Below the pieces are notes generated by a model, which saw only the letters and a program-made list of their open reading frames with translations, was not told the DNA's origin and ran no database searches. From M55B118 sp964501715 (GTDB lineage Bacteria; Bacillota_I; Bacilli_A; Izemoplasmatales; Izemoplasmataceae), in the NCBI GenBank assembly GCA_964501715.1, contig CAZCTR010000001.1, forward strand, positions 62,001 to 126,000: a stretch of DNA of 64,000 bases, written 5' to 3'. Shown one piece after another: positions 7,959 to 15,646 of the stretch (positions within the stretch are counted from its first letter, which is position 1; each line of letters starts with the position of its first letter). The translations under genes were made by a program, and so were the position numbers.

Positions 7959-9521
7959 CTATTTGGCGATGTCTTGAGCACGGGTCTCCCTAATGACAGT
8001 AACCTTGATGGTTCCGGGGTAGGAAAGTTGCTCTTCGATTTTCGCTTTGATGTCACGGGCCAGCTTATGCGCGAGCGTGTCATCAACCTTGTCCGGTCTG
8101 ACAAGCACGCGGACTTCCCTGCCCGCCTGGATTGCATAGGCTTGTTCGACACCGTCGAATTCGCCGGAAAGTTTTTCGAGATGTTCAAGGCGCTTGATGT
8201 AATTATCCAAGGACTCGCTTCTAGCACCGGGTCTTGCGGCGCTCAGGGTATCCGAAGCCGCTACGAGTTCAGCGATGATCGTTTTTGACTCGTTCTCTCC
8301 ATGATGGGATAGAATCGCGTCCAGAACCTCTTCCGGCTCGTTATACCTCTTGGCTAGATTGTAGCCGATTTCGACATGTGACCCTTCGATCTCATGGTCG
8401 ACCGCTTTGCCGATGTCATGCAGCAAAGCCGCTCGGCGTGCCAGGATTTCGTCCTCTCCGAGCTCGACAGCGAGCTTGCCGGTCAAAAACGCACACTCGA
8501 CGCAATGCCTGAGCACATTCTGACCGTAACTGGTACGGAAATGAAGACGTCCGAGATATTTCACGAGATCCGGATGGACCTTGCCGATTCCGACTTCGAA
8601 AACCGCCTCTTCACCCTTGTCACGGATGAAACGGTCGACCTCCTGACGCATTTTCTCAACAATTTCCTCGATGCGTCCAGGATGGATCCTTCCATCACTT
8701 ACCAGCGCTTCGAGTGAACGCTTGGCGACTTCCCGCCTGATCGGGTCGAAACCGGAAAGCACGACAGCCTCAGGCGTGTCATCAATGATGAGGTCGACTC
8801 CCGTCAGGGCTTCGAGGGTGCGTATGTTTCTTCCTTCGCGACCGATGATACGGCCCTTCATGTCATCACTTGGAAGATTGACGACACTTACTGTGCGTTC
8901 GCTGGTGACATCCTGGGCGTATTTCTGCATGGCGTTCGCCATGATTTCGCTAGCCCTCTTGTCAGCCTCTGATTTCGCTTTCTCTTCTTCGTCCTTTATA
9001 AACTGTGCGATTTCACGACCCATTTCCGATTCTACCCGTTCGAAAATGAGGTTTTTCGCTTCATCAGCAGTGTATCCTGCGATTTCCTGAAGACGTTCGT
9101 TTTGTTCGTTGACCAATCGGTCCAGTTTGCTTTCTTTATCTTTCAAGGCTTCTTTGCGCTGCTCAATCGACTCTTCTTTCCGGTCGATGTTGCTTTCACG
9201 TTTGTCCAGATTGGAAGAACGGTTATCCAGGACTTTTTCACGTTCAAAAAGTTTATTCTCTTGATTCGTGATTTCCTGTTTGCGTTCCTTGATTTCCTTG
9301 TCGGCGTCAACCCTTAAAGAGTGAACCTCCTGTTTGGTTTCAAGAATGGTTTCTTTTTTGTTTTGTTCAGCCGTTTTCTGGGCATCGTCAATAATCTTTT
9401 TCGCTTGAGCTTGAGCTTTGTCAAAACCTTTTTCAACAATGATGGCGCGAGCGACAATCCCCGCGACAACACCTACGATCAATAAGAGCAAACCGGAGAC
9501 GATTAATATTGCTGTTCCCAT
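7959..9521 (-). CDS. rny: Ribonuclease Y
   Basis: A membrane-anchored endoribonuclease that starts mRNA decay in Gram-positive bacteria; 520 residues matches the family. An N-terminal transmembrane helix (residues about 3-25) is followed by a long charged coiled coil to about residue 200. Next comes a KH RNA-binding domain with the GREGRN loop, then an HD phosphodiesterase domain with LLHDIGKAVDHE and HHGENE. Start ATG 9521 has GGAGG seven bases upstream, and a good promoter lies at 9625-9654. Its presence with ymcA (RicA) and ymdB in one neighbourhood groups RNA-decay functions. Confidence 0.98.
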   Translation of the reverse strand: MGTAILIVSGLLLLIVGVVAGIVARAIIVEKGFDKAQAQAKKIIDDAQKTAEQNKKETILETKQEVHSLRVDADKEIKERKQEITNQENKLFEREKVLDNRSSNLDKRESNIDRKEESIEQRKEALKDKESKLDRLVNEQNERLQEIAGYTADEAKNLIFERVESEMGREIAQFIKDEEEKAKSEADKRASEIMANAMQKYAQDVTSERTVSVVNLPSDDMKGRIIGREGRNIRTLEALTGVDLIIDDTPEAVVLSGFDPIRREVAKRSLEALVSDGRIHPGRIEEIVEKMRQEVDRFIRDKGEEAVFEVGIGKVHPDLVKYLGRLHFRTSYGQNVLRHCVECAFLTGKLAVELGEDEILARRAALLHDIGKAVDHEIEGSHVEIGYNLAKRYNEPEEVLDAILSHHGENESKTIIAELVAASDTLSAARPGARSESLDNYIKRLEHLEKLSGEFDGVEQAYAIQAGREVRVLVRPDKVDDTLAHKLARDIKAKIEEQLSYPGTIKVTVIRETRAQDIAK

Positions 9522-9624
9522 ATTAATTCCTCCGTTTCATGATGTAAGCACTATATACAACTCATAATGACAATGGTATGAATGTTGCTTGACGCATACG
9601 AGTAGAATTAAAGTGTACTATGTC

Positions 9625-9654
9625 ATTATACCTCAGCGATTGTTGAAAAGTCAA
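9625..9654 (-). promoter_or_regulatory. Predicted promoter of rny
   Basis: On the minus strand TTGACT (9654-9649) and TATAAT (9630-9625) are 18 bases apart, about 100 bases upstream of the rny start. The long leader between promoter and start holds no obvious structured element. Confidence 0.75.
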
Positions 9655-9689
9655 ACAATATTCCTTGAAGCAAGGCGTCCTGTAGGAAT

Positions 9690-9716
9690 AAAAAACCGTC
9701 CGCTATTGCGGACGGT
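9690..9716 (-). terminator. Terminator after recA
   Basis: A perfect stem ACCGTCCGC/GCGGACGGT (9695-9703 with 9708-9716) with a TATT-type loop, followed on the minus strand by TTTTTT. Confidence 0.88.
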
Positions 9717-9719
9717 AAG

Positions 9720-10715
9720 TCATATATGCATGATTTCGCGGATCTGCTTTTCCAAAGACATGGTGAGTTCGGGGTTCTCCTTGAGATGCTTTTTCACATT
9801 CTCCCTGCCTTGACCGATCTTGTTGTTTTCATAAGAAAACCAGGAACCGCTTTTCTTGATCAATTCATTGTCCACCGCCAGGTCGAGGATCTCTCCTTCA
9901 CGGGAGATGCCTTCCCCATAGACCAAATCAACCTCTGAACGTTTGAACGGAGGGGCGACCTTGTTCTTGACGACTTTGATTTTTGTCCGGTTCCCGACGA
10001 TGTTATCACCCATCTTGAGCTGTTCGCCCCGTCTGATCTCAATTCTGATCGAACTATAGAACTTGAGCGCGCGACCACCCGGAGTGGTTTCTGGGTTCCC
10101 GAACATCACCCCGACCTTTTCACGGATCTGATTGATGAAGACCGCGGTCGTGAAAGATTTGCTGATGGCGCCGGAAAGTTTTCTCATGGCCTGACTCATG
10201 AGTCGAGCCTGTAGGCCTACGTGGCTGCTTCCCATGTCGCCGCGTATCTCTGCTTCTGGCACCAAGGCCGCTACACTGTCCACGACGACGATGTCGATGG
10301 CGCCGCTTCGGATGAGCGCCTCGGTGATTTCCAGCGCCTGTTCACCGGTATCCGGTTGCGAAATGATCAGGTTGTCGGTGTCCACACCTAGCGCTTTGGC
10401 ATAGGTCGGATCAAGCGCATGCTCCGCGTCAATAAAGGCGGCGTATCCGCCGTTTTTCTGAGCCGAAGCGATGGCATGCAAGGCGAAGGTGGTCTTGCCC
10501 GAGGATTCCGGTCCGTACATCTCCACGATGCGACCGCGAGGGTATCCTCCGACACCAAGCGCTTCATCGAGCGCAAGGGAGCCGCTTGGGATGGATTCCA
10601 CATCGCGTATGGCGCCTTCATCTCCAAGCAACATCACCGAGCCTTTACCGTGACTTTTTTCGATATCTTTCATTGCTTGGTCAAGTGCTTTTTTCCTGTC
10701 TTCTTTTTTTGCCAA
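9720..10715 (-). CDS. recA: Recombinase RecA
   Basis: A 331-residue RecA, the strand-exchange ATPase of homologous recombination and the coprotease of the SOS response. Motifs seen are Walker A GPESSGKTT, Walker B region IDIVVVDSVAALVP, loop L1 GDMGSSHVGLQARLMSQ, and loop L2 with FINQIREKVGVMFGNPETTPGG. The C-terminus ends soon after the core and lacks the long acidic tail of E. coli RecA. The start codon is TTG 10715, supported by AAGGAGG eight bases upstream. In Bacillus cinA stands between pgsA and recA; here the gap is 64 bases and cinA is absent. I saw no SOS box, but did not search exhaustively. Confidence 0.98.
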   Translation of the reverse strand: MAKKEDRKKALDQAMKDIEKSHGKGSVMLLGDEGAIRDVESIPSGSLALDEALGVGGYPRGRIVEMYGPESSGKTTFALHAIASAQKNGGYAAFIDAEHALDPTYAKALGVDTDNLIISQPDTGEQALEITEALIRSGAIDIVVVDSVAALVPEAEIRGDMGSSHVGLQARLMSQAMRKLSGAISKSFTTAVFINQIREKVGVMFGNPETTPGGRALKFYSSIRIEIRRGEQLKMGDNIVGNRTKIKVVKNKVAPPFKRSEVDLVYGEGISREGEILDLAVDNELIKKSGSWFSYENNKIGQGRENVKKHLKENPELTMSLEKQIREIMHI

Positions 10716-10779
10716 AATTCACGCCTCCTTCAAAAGGTGTTCGTCTATATGATACGAATGAGATGGTCGTTTTTCTTTT

Positions 10780-11319
10780 TTATTTCGATTGAGTCAGAAT
10801 GCTTTTATTCTTGATGATGTATTCGAGGCCGCTCACAACGGTCAGAGCAACCCCTATATAAAGTATGATGAGGCCTATGAGTTCGATGTGAAGAAGCAAC
10901 AGGATGAGTGCGACCATGGTCGCGGCCGTCTTGAACTTGCCAAGTCCGGACGCAGCGATGACGCGCCCCTCATCGGCGCTCACCAATCTGATGCCGGTTA
11001 CTATGAATTCCCTTGATAGGATCACTAGAACAACCCACATGGGGATGATTCCCATGTCCAAAAGCGCCAACAACGCAAACATTACGAGAAGTTTGTCAGC
11101 AAGCGGATCGAGGAACTTGCCGAACGTGGTCACGAGCTGTTTTTTTCTAGCGATAACCCCATCGAAATAATCCGTCAGGCTCGCGAGGACAAAAAGGCCG
11201 GCTATAATCCCGGCATGGAGATTGAGCTCAGGTGTGTCAGCCGGATCCAGATAATAAATGACGACCATGACCGGGATCAGCATGACACGCAGTACAGTTA
11301 ATTTATTGGGCAGGTTCAC
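10780..11319 (-). CDS. pgsA: CDP-diacylglycerol--glycerol-3-phosphate 3-phosphatidyltransferase
   Basis: A membrane enzyme that makes phosphatidylglycerophosphate, the first committed step to phosphatidylglycerol. The CDP-alcohol phosphotransferase signature DG-x2-AR-x8-G-x3-D-x3-D is intact (DGVIARKKQLVTTFGKFLDP followed by LAD). Four or more hydrophobic helices cover most of the protein. The likely start is GTG 11319, giving the typical MNLPNKLTVLR opening, because the GAGGTG site is 6 bases from it; the upstream GTG 11328 and ATG 11325 overlap that site. At about 179 residues it has the usual length. It lies upstream of recA as in Bacillus. Confidence 0.95.
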   Translation of the reverse strand: MNLPNKLTVLRVMLIPVMVVIYYLDPADTPELNLHAGIIAGLFVLASLTDYFDGVIARKKQLVTTFGKFLDPLADKLLVMFALLALLDMGIIPMWVVLVILSREFIVTGIRLVSADEGRVIAASGLGKFKTAATMVALILLLLHIELIGLIILYIGVALTVVSGLEYIIKNKSILTQSK

Positions 11320-11374
11320 CAGCATCACCTCAAACTTAATTATACCACAAAGCCCTACCCCTCACAACAAAAAC

Positions 11375-12589
11375 CTAATAGGCCACATGCTGATATTCGG
11401 CTTTGAATGGGGATTCCTTTGAAGCACGTACAGCCTTTTTCTCAGAAAATACCATCAGGACGAACGCCATGAGGAACATCCCTGCGGACAAGTCGAACAT
11501 CCGGATCGGACTGTAATCATAGATGAACCCTGAAAGGATCGGTCCGATCACCATACCGAGACTGAAAAAAGCCTGTCTAATGCCCATGACGGTCCCATAG
11601 GACTCCTCGGTGGCGCTTTTGGATATATGGTTCTGTTCAAATGGCTGGAAAGTTGCCTTGAGCACGAAATAGAAAAGGAAGACCGTATAGATGGTCCGGA
11701 GGAAATCATTTTGCCGGAACACATAGAAGACGATCGCCGCGGACAAAATCTGAACCCACTTCATCACGAGCCTGTCTTTTCTGAGTCTGGCGAGAAAGGG
11801 CACCAAGAACGCATTGGTGACAAGGCCCACGATGCCGGTGACGAAGATGAAGTTCCCCAGCTCCCTGGGCGAATAGCCAAGGTCCGTCATGTAGACATCG
11901 AAATACTTGGAAAGGGTCGAAGCGCTGATGGTGGTGAGGCTGAGCGCGACGAGAAACAAAAGCAGGCTTGAATCGAGCTTCTTGATGTTCCTGAAGCTTT
12001 CAAAGAAATTGTTCCGTCTTTGTTTGGTCCTCACCTCTTTGGCTGTCTTCTCAACCCCGAATGAAAGGGCGATCCAAAGAACGAGCCCCATGTTGAGAAC
12101 CGCCTGGACAAAGAAGACCTCACGGATGAAATAATCCCCCATGAACCCTCCGAACTGATAGCCGACCGTAGTCCCAAGCGCAAAAAGCGCCGCGCTCCAC
12201 GAGATGTATTTGGTGCGTGAATGCGTGGGGGAGGAAGCGATCAGGTGTGAAAGCACCAAAGTGATATGGGCCGACACCCCGAACCCTGCGAGAAACCTCA
12301 CAGCGACAAGCATCAAAGGATGGGTGAACATGCCGAAAAGACCTTGTGCAAGACTATATATGGAAAGCCCCAGCACCACGAGCCAACGTTTTTTCCCACG
12401 GTCCCCGAGCATGCCCCAAAAAGGCGCGCCAACCACCATGCCGAGACTCATGGCCGCAAAGAAAAAACCGAACATGTAGCGGGCGATGCCCAGTTCGGTC
12501 ACATAAGTCGGAGTCACTGGATGGCCGAGGTTATGGATGATCCCTTGCAACAGATAATAGCTAAGTATGATGAACAATGATTTTTTCAT
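11375..12589 (-). CDS. MFS transporter
   Basis: About 404 residues with twelve predicted membrane helices and the MFS signature between helices 2 and 3 (GMLGDRGKKRW), so a proton-coupled or similar secondary transporter. The N-terminal half resembles drug-efflux type MFS proteins (FFAAMSLGMVVGAPFWG), and a GIRQAFFSLGMVIGP segment lies in the second half. Substrate cannot be inferred. The start is probably ATG 12589, with GAGG six bases upstream, rather than GTG 12601, which overlaps the yebC stop. It is the last gene of the cvfB-yebC-MFS run, and transcription likely continues from cvfB. Confidence 0.88.
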   Translation of the reverse strand: MKKSLFIILSYYLLQGIIHNLGHPVTPTYVTELGIARYMFGFFFAAMSLGMVVGAPFWGMLGDRGKKRWLVVLGLSIYSLAQGLFGMFTHPLMLVAVRFLAGFGVSAHITLVLSHLIASSPTHSRTKYISWSAALFALGTTVGYQFGGFMGDYFIREVFFVQAVLNMGLVLWIALSFGVEKTAKEVRTKQRRNNFFESFRNIKKLDSSLLLFLVALSLTTISASTLSKYFDVYMTDLGYSPRELGNFIFVTGIVGLVTNAFLVPFLARLRKDRLVMKWVQILSAAIVFYVFRQNDFLRTIYTVFLFYFVLKATFQPFEQNHISKSATEESYGTVMGIRQAFFSLGMVIGPILSGFIYDYSPIRMFDLSAGMFLMAFVLMVFSEKKAVRASKESPFKAEYQHVAY

Positions 12590-12597
12590 GTTTTGCC

Positions 12598-13317
12598 TCA
12601 CTTGATGTTTTCAACGTTATGATAGACAGCCTGGACATCTTCGACCTCATTGACCATGTCCAAAAACCGCTTGAATTTCTCCAATGGTTCCCCTTCAAGT
12701 TCAATGGTGTTCCGGGGATACCATTTCTTTTCACTGTGCACGATTGAAAGTTCCTCTTCCTCAGACAATGCGCGTTCGATATCGGTAAGCGAGAAACCGT
12801 CTCCGATCACCACGATCATGTCATCGTCCGCCTCAATATCCCGGACATCGATATCGGCTTCAAGAAGCAGTTCGATCAGAGTCTCCTCATCCACGCCTTT
12901 CACAAACACCTTGGAAAGATGGTCGTACAGGTGGGTGACCGACCCGTCCACTCCGAGTTTGGAATCGTTTTTGGTGAAACAGTGCCGCACTTCGGCGACA
13001 GTCCTATTCACATTGTCGGTGAGCGTATCGACAATCACAGCGGACCCTCCGGGACCGAAGCCCTCGTAACGGGCGGGTTCGAAGTTCTGCGAGTCCTGGT
13101 TTTCCGCCTTCTTGATGTTTCTTTCGATGATGTCCATAGGCACTTCATCTTTTTTCGCACGTTCAACAAGGTGTTTCAGTTCCAGATTCGATTCCATGTT
13201 GGTGCCGCCGTTTTTGGCACACACATAAATCTCTCGTCCGTATCTCGAATACACCTTGCTTTTTTGGATCATGGTCTTGGCCATGGCTTCTTTTCTTACT
13301 TCGTATTTGCGTCCCAT
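12598..13317 (-). CDS. YebC/PmpR family protein, YeeI/YeeN type
   Basis: A 239-residue YebC-family protein. The opening MGRKYEVRKEAMAKT and YSRYGREIYV are typical of the YeeI/YeeN branch, which differs from the canonical AGHSKW opening of YebC. Also present are the ARYEGFGPGG motif and TDNVNRTVAEVRHCF. Members were long annotated as transcription regulators. More recent work connects the family to translation, relieving ribosome stalls at proline runs; which applies here is not shown by sequence. Start ATG 13317 uses a GGGAGG site inside the cvfB 3' end, five bases from the cvfB stop. It is followed by the MFS gene. Confidence 0.9.
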   Translation of the reverse strand: MGRKYEVRKEAMAKTMIQKSKVYSRYGREIYVCAKNGGTNMESNLELKHLVERAKKDEVPMDIIERNIKKAENQDSQNFEPARYEGFGPGGSAVIVDTLTDNVNRTVAEVRHCFTKNDSKLGVDGSVTHLYDHLSKVFVKGVDEETLIELLLEADIDVRDIEADDDMIVVIGDGFSLTDIERALSEEEELSIVHSEKKWYPRNTIELEGEPLEKFKRFLDMVNEVEDVQAVYHNVENIK

Positions 13318-13319
13318 CT

Positions 13320-14183
13320 TCAGACCTCCCTCTTGTGCTTAAGAATGGTGCGGTCTTTTTCAAGGTCGACATAGCCTTGTTTGTAAAGATTGCCAAGGGC
13401 CCGTTTGAATGCGGACTTGCTCATGTGAAAGACTGCAAAGATGTCGTCGGGAGACGATTTGTCTGTGAAAGCCATCTCTCCATGTTTTTCCAGATGATCG
13501 AGGATGGTCTTCGCATCGTCTGTGATCTGATGCTCCTTTTGCGCGATGAGTGTGCCGTTATAATGCAAATCGTCCTTTTTCAGGATGATCGTGGGCTCGA
13601 CCTTCTCGCCCAGACGGCGTGTTTCCCTGGTATGCTTGTAATAGACGAATATCTCGTGGCCTTGCGGTGTGTAAAGAACCAGTCCCTCATCCGCCACATG
13701 GAACACGTATGCTTGAACCTTGTCGCCGTTCTCAAGCGGTTTTTCCGGCTTCAGAAATTGCGTGACCCTGAACCGGTCCACCGGTTTTGCAGTCATCTGA
13801 TTGCGGCCCACCTTGAGATAACAGAGGATATGATCCCCGATCCGAGGCCAATGCTTTTTGAGCGGGGGCAGGTCGTCCTTCGAAACGAGCATGTCTTTCT
13901 TGAGACCGATATCCACGAAGACGCCAAGTTTGTCCTTCACTTCGACAACCCGGACGAAGTCAGCTGTATAAAGGTCGATTGCAGGTCGGACCATCGTCGC
14001 CCGCAGCCCTTTCGAGTGGTCGATATAGACAAAAGCCTCGACCCGATTGCCCACTGTCAAAGAATCCGATGTCTCGTCTTTCGGAAGTGGAAGCGTGGCT
14101 TCCGGATGTTTCAGTATGTATTCATCGTCTGTTTTTCTCACAACCTCGAAAAGATTGTCGGAACCTATTTTCAATTGCGCCAT
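13320..14183 (-). CDS. cvfB: S1-domain RNA-binding protein of the CvfB family
   Basis: About 287 residues, related to B. subtilis YitL and S. aureus CvfB. In CvfB, three S1-like domains and a C-terminal winged helix bind RNA and affect virulence-gene expression. Here S1-like segments are visible at about 60-125 (VRVVEVKDKLGVFVDIGLKKDMLV) and 135-200 (VQAYVFHVADEGLVLYTPQG). A winged-helix end follows (SPDDIFAVFHMSKSAFKRAL..LYKQGYVDL). Start ATG 14183 has AGAGGTG six bases upstream. It begins a three-gene minus-strand run with the YebC-type gene and the MFS gene and is divergent from rpsT. Confidence 0.92.
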   Translation of the reverse strand: MAQLKIGSDNLFEVVRKTDDEYILKHPEATLPLPKDETSDSLTVGNRVEAFVYIDHSKGLRATMVRPAIDLYTADFVRVVEVKDKLGVFVDIGLKKDMLVSKDDLPPLKKHWPRIGDHILCYLKVGRNQMTAKPVDRFRVTQFLKPEKPLENGDKVQAYVFHVADEGLVLYTPQGHEIFVYYKHTRETRRLGEKVEPTIILKKDDLHYNGTLIAQKEHQITDDAKTILDHLEKHGEMAFTDKSSPDDIFAVFHMSKSAFKRALGNLYKQGYVDLEKDRTILKHKREV

Positions 14184-14256
14184 ATTTAACACCTCTTAGA
14201 CATTATAACAAAAAATTGTCGGGACGCGGCAAGGGTTACGTTTTTTTCCTTAGTGA

Positions 14257-14285
14257 TTGCTTTTTGCCATTGCATTTGATAAAAT
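14257..14285 (+). promoter_or_regulatory. Predicted promoter of rpsT
   Basis: TTGCTT (14257-14262) and TAAAAT (14280-14285) with a 17-base spacer, 33 bases before the S20 start codon. Confidence 0.6.
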
Positions 14286-14317
14286 ATGTACGCTATAAAA
14301 ATCGGAGGTGAGAAAAG

Positions 14318-14578
14318 ATGGCAAACATTAAGCAACAGCGTAAACGCGTGCTCCAAGATGAAAGCAGACGTGAAAAGAACCGCACTTTTAAAGGCTCAAT
14401 CAAAAAAGCGGTGAAAGGCGTCGAGAAAAGCGTGGCTCAAGGCGACAAGGAAAAAGCGCTTGAAAACTTGAACCTCGCATACAAAAAACTGGACAAGGCC
14501 CTTGCAAAAGGCATCTACCATAAAAATACGGTCGCACGCAAGAAATCGCGTCTGACTAAATTGGTCAACGCCCTATAA
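14318..14578 (+). CDS. rpsT: 30S ribosomal protein S20
   Basis: An 86-residue, strongly basic helical protein. The opening MANIKQQRKRVLQDE, the middle SRREKNRTFK and the end NTVARKKSRLTKLV are characteristic of bacterial S20, which binds the 5' domain and helix 44 of 16S rRNA. The site GGAGGTG lies seven bases before ATG 14318. It is transcribed towards holA, the conserved convergent arrangement seen in Bacillus (comEC-holA against rpsT). Confidence 0.97.
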   Translation: MANIKQQRKRVLQDESRREKNRTFKGSIKKAVKGVEKSVAQGDKEKALENLNLAYKKLDKALAKGIYHKNTVARKKSRLTKLVNAL

Positions 14579-14600
14579 AAAGCACTTCCGGGGAAGTGCT
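14575..14600 (-). terminator. Terminator of holA, overlapping the rpsT 3' end
   Basis: The arms AGCACTTCC (14581-14589) and GGAAGTGCT (14592-14600) form a stem whose T-run (TTTTTA) is on the minus strand, so it best serves holA. Plus-strand transcripts of rpsT have no good T-run after it. Confidence 0.65.
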
Positions 14601-14646
14601 CCATCTTCATAGTCTATTCTGCCATGGATAGGCTTTTTTTATTGCA

Positions 14647-15612
14647 TTATGTATTCAGTATGAAAAGTTCAAGCGCCATTTTCTTGTCAATCCGACCGGT
14701 CTTGATCGAACGGTCGAGCCGCTCAAGATGCTTGAGATGCTCCTCAACCGTATCAAGAGGAGCGCTCTTGGCGTTTTGGACCATGTAATAAGCGCGGCCG
14801 CTTTTCACATCGAAATGTCTCTGGATATCGTCCTGTTGGAACCCCTGGTCCAAAAGGCGCTTCACTTGAGCCATCTCGCGGTACTTGTTGACGATGATGC
14901 CAAGAATCTTCAAAGGGTCCTCCTTATAAGTGATGAGGTCCTGATAGACTCGCAAAGCCTTTTCATGGTCCCGTTCGAGGATCGCTTGCGTGATGTCGAA
15001 GACATTATCCTCGATGTTTCGGGTGATGACCCTTTCGATCATGGCCCTGTCGATTGTCTTTTGACCTTCCGCATACAAAAGCAGCTTTCTCATTTCCAAA
15101 AAGGCGAACTCAGTGCTGTGCTGGACACGCTTCATGAGCGCTTCAAGCGCATCGGAATCAATGGTGAGTCCGCTTTGGGCGATTTGACGCTTCGCCCAGT
15201 TCTTGAGATCCTGAGGGCTTTTTAAACGGCACTCGACAAGTTCCGCCTTCTGTTTGAGTGTTTTCACCACGCCCAGGCGGTTATCAAGCTTGGCGCAGGG
15301 CGCACTCAAAATGAACAGTGTTTCGGAAGTGGGATTTTCAATGTATGCCTTCAGATATTCAAGGTTATGCGCAGGCATCGATTTCGGGGGTTTGGGACAA
15401 AGAAAACGGGCATTTTTGCATATGACGACTTTCTGCTCACTGAGAAAAGGGATGGTTTTTGCATCGTTGATCGCTTCGCTCAAACCGATCTCATCCATAT
15501 CATAGGTCGTCAGGTTGTAGTTGTCTACATCGAATTGCTTGATGGTCTGGCGAATCTTGTTTTTCATATAGAAACTGTCTTCTCCATAGAAGACCATGAT
15601 CTTATCGTCCAT
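14647..15612 (-). CDS. holA: DNA polymerase III subunit delta
   Basis: A 321-residue clamp-loader subunit that opens the beta sliding clamp. It has the delta-type AAA+-like fold without an ATP site. The N-terminus VFYGEDSFYMKNKI corresponds to the usual YGEE/D-pocket that binds the clamp. FLSEQKVVICKNARF follows, then the C-terminal collar helices (DITQAILERDHEKAL..LGIIVNKYREM). The gene is 34 bases after comEC and convergent with rpsT, matching the yqeN position in Bacillus. Start ATG 15612 is preceded by GGGAGTGATATTCC. Confidence 0.94.
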   Translation of the reverse strand: MDDKIMVFYGEDSFYMKNKIRQTIKQFDVDNYNLTTYDMDEIGLSEAINDAKTIPFLSEQKVVICKNARFLCPKPPKSMPAHNLEYLKAYIENPTSETLFILSAPCAKLDNRLGVVKTLKQKAELVECRLKSPQDLKNWAKRQIAQSGLTIDSDALEALMKRVQHSTEFAFLEMRKLLLYAEGQKTIDRAMIERVITRNIEDNVFDITQAILERDHEKALRVYQDLITYKEDPLKILGIIVNKYREMAQVKRLLDQGFQQDDIQRHFDVKSGRAYYMVQNAKSAPLDTVEEHLKHLERLDRSIKTGRIDKKMALELFILNT

Positions 15613-15646
15613 GGAATATCACTCCCGAGCCCATTATAGCATATCG

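Noticed and set aside
10716..10779. Possible LexA/SOS box upstream of recA
   Set aside because: I could not find a convincing GAAC-x4-GTTC type element in the 64-base gap.
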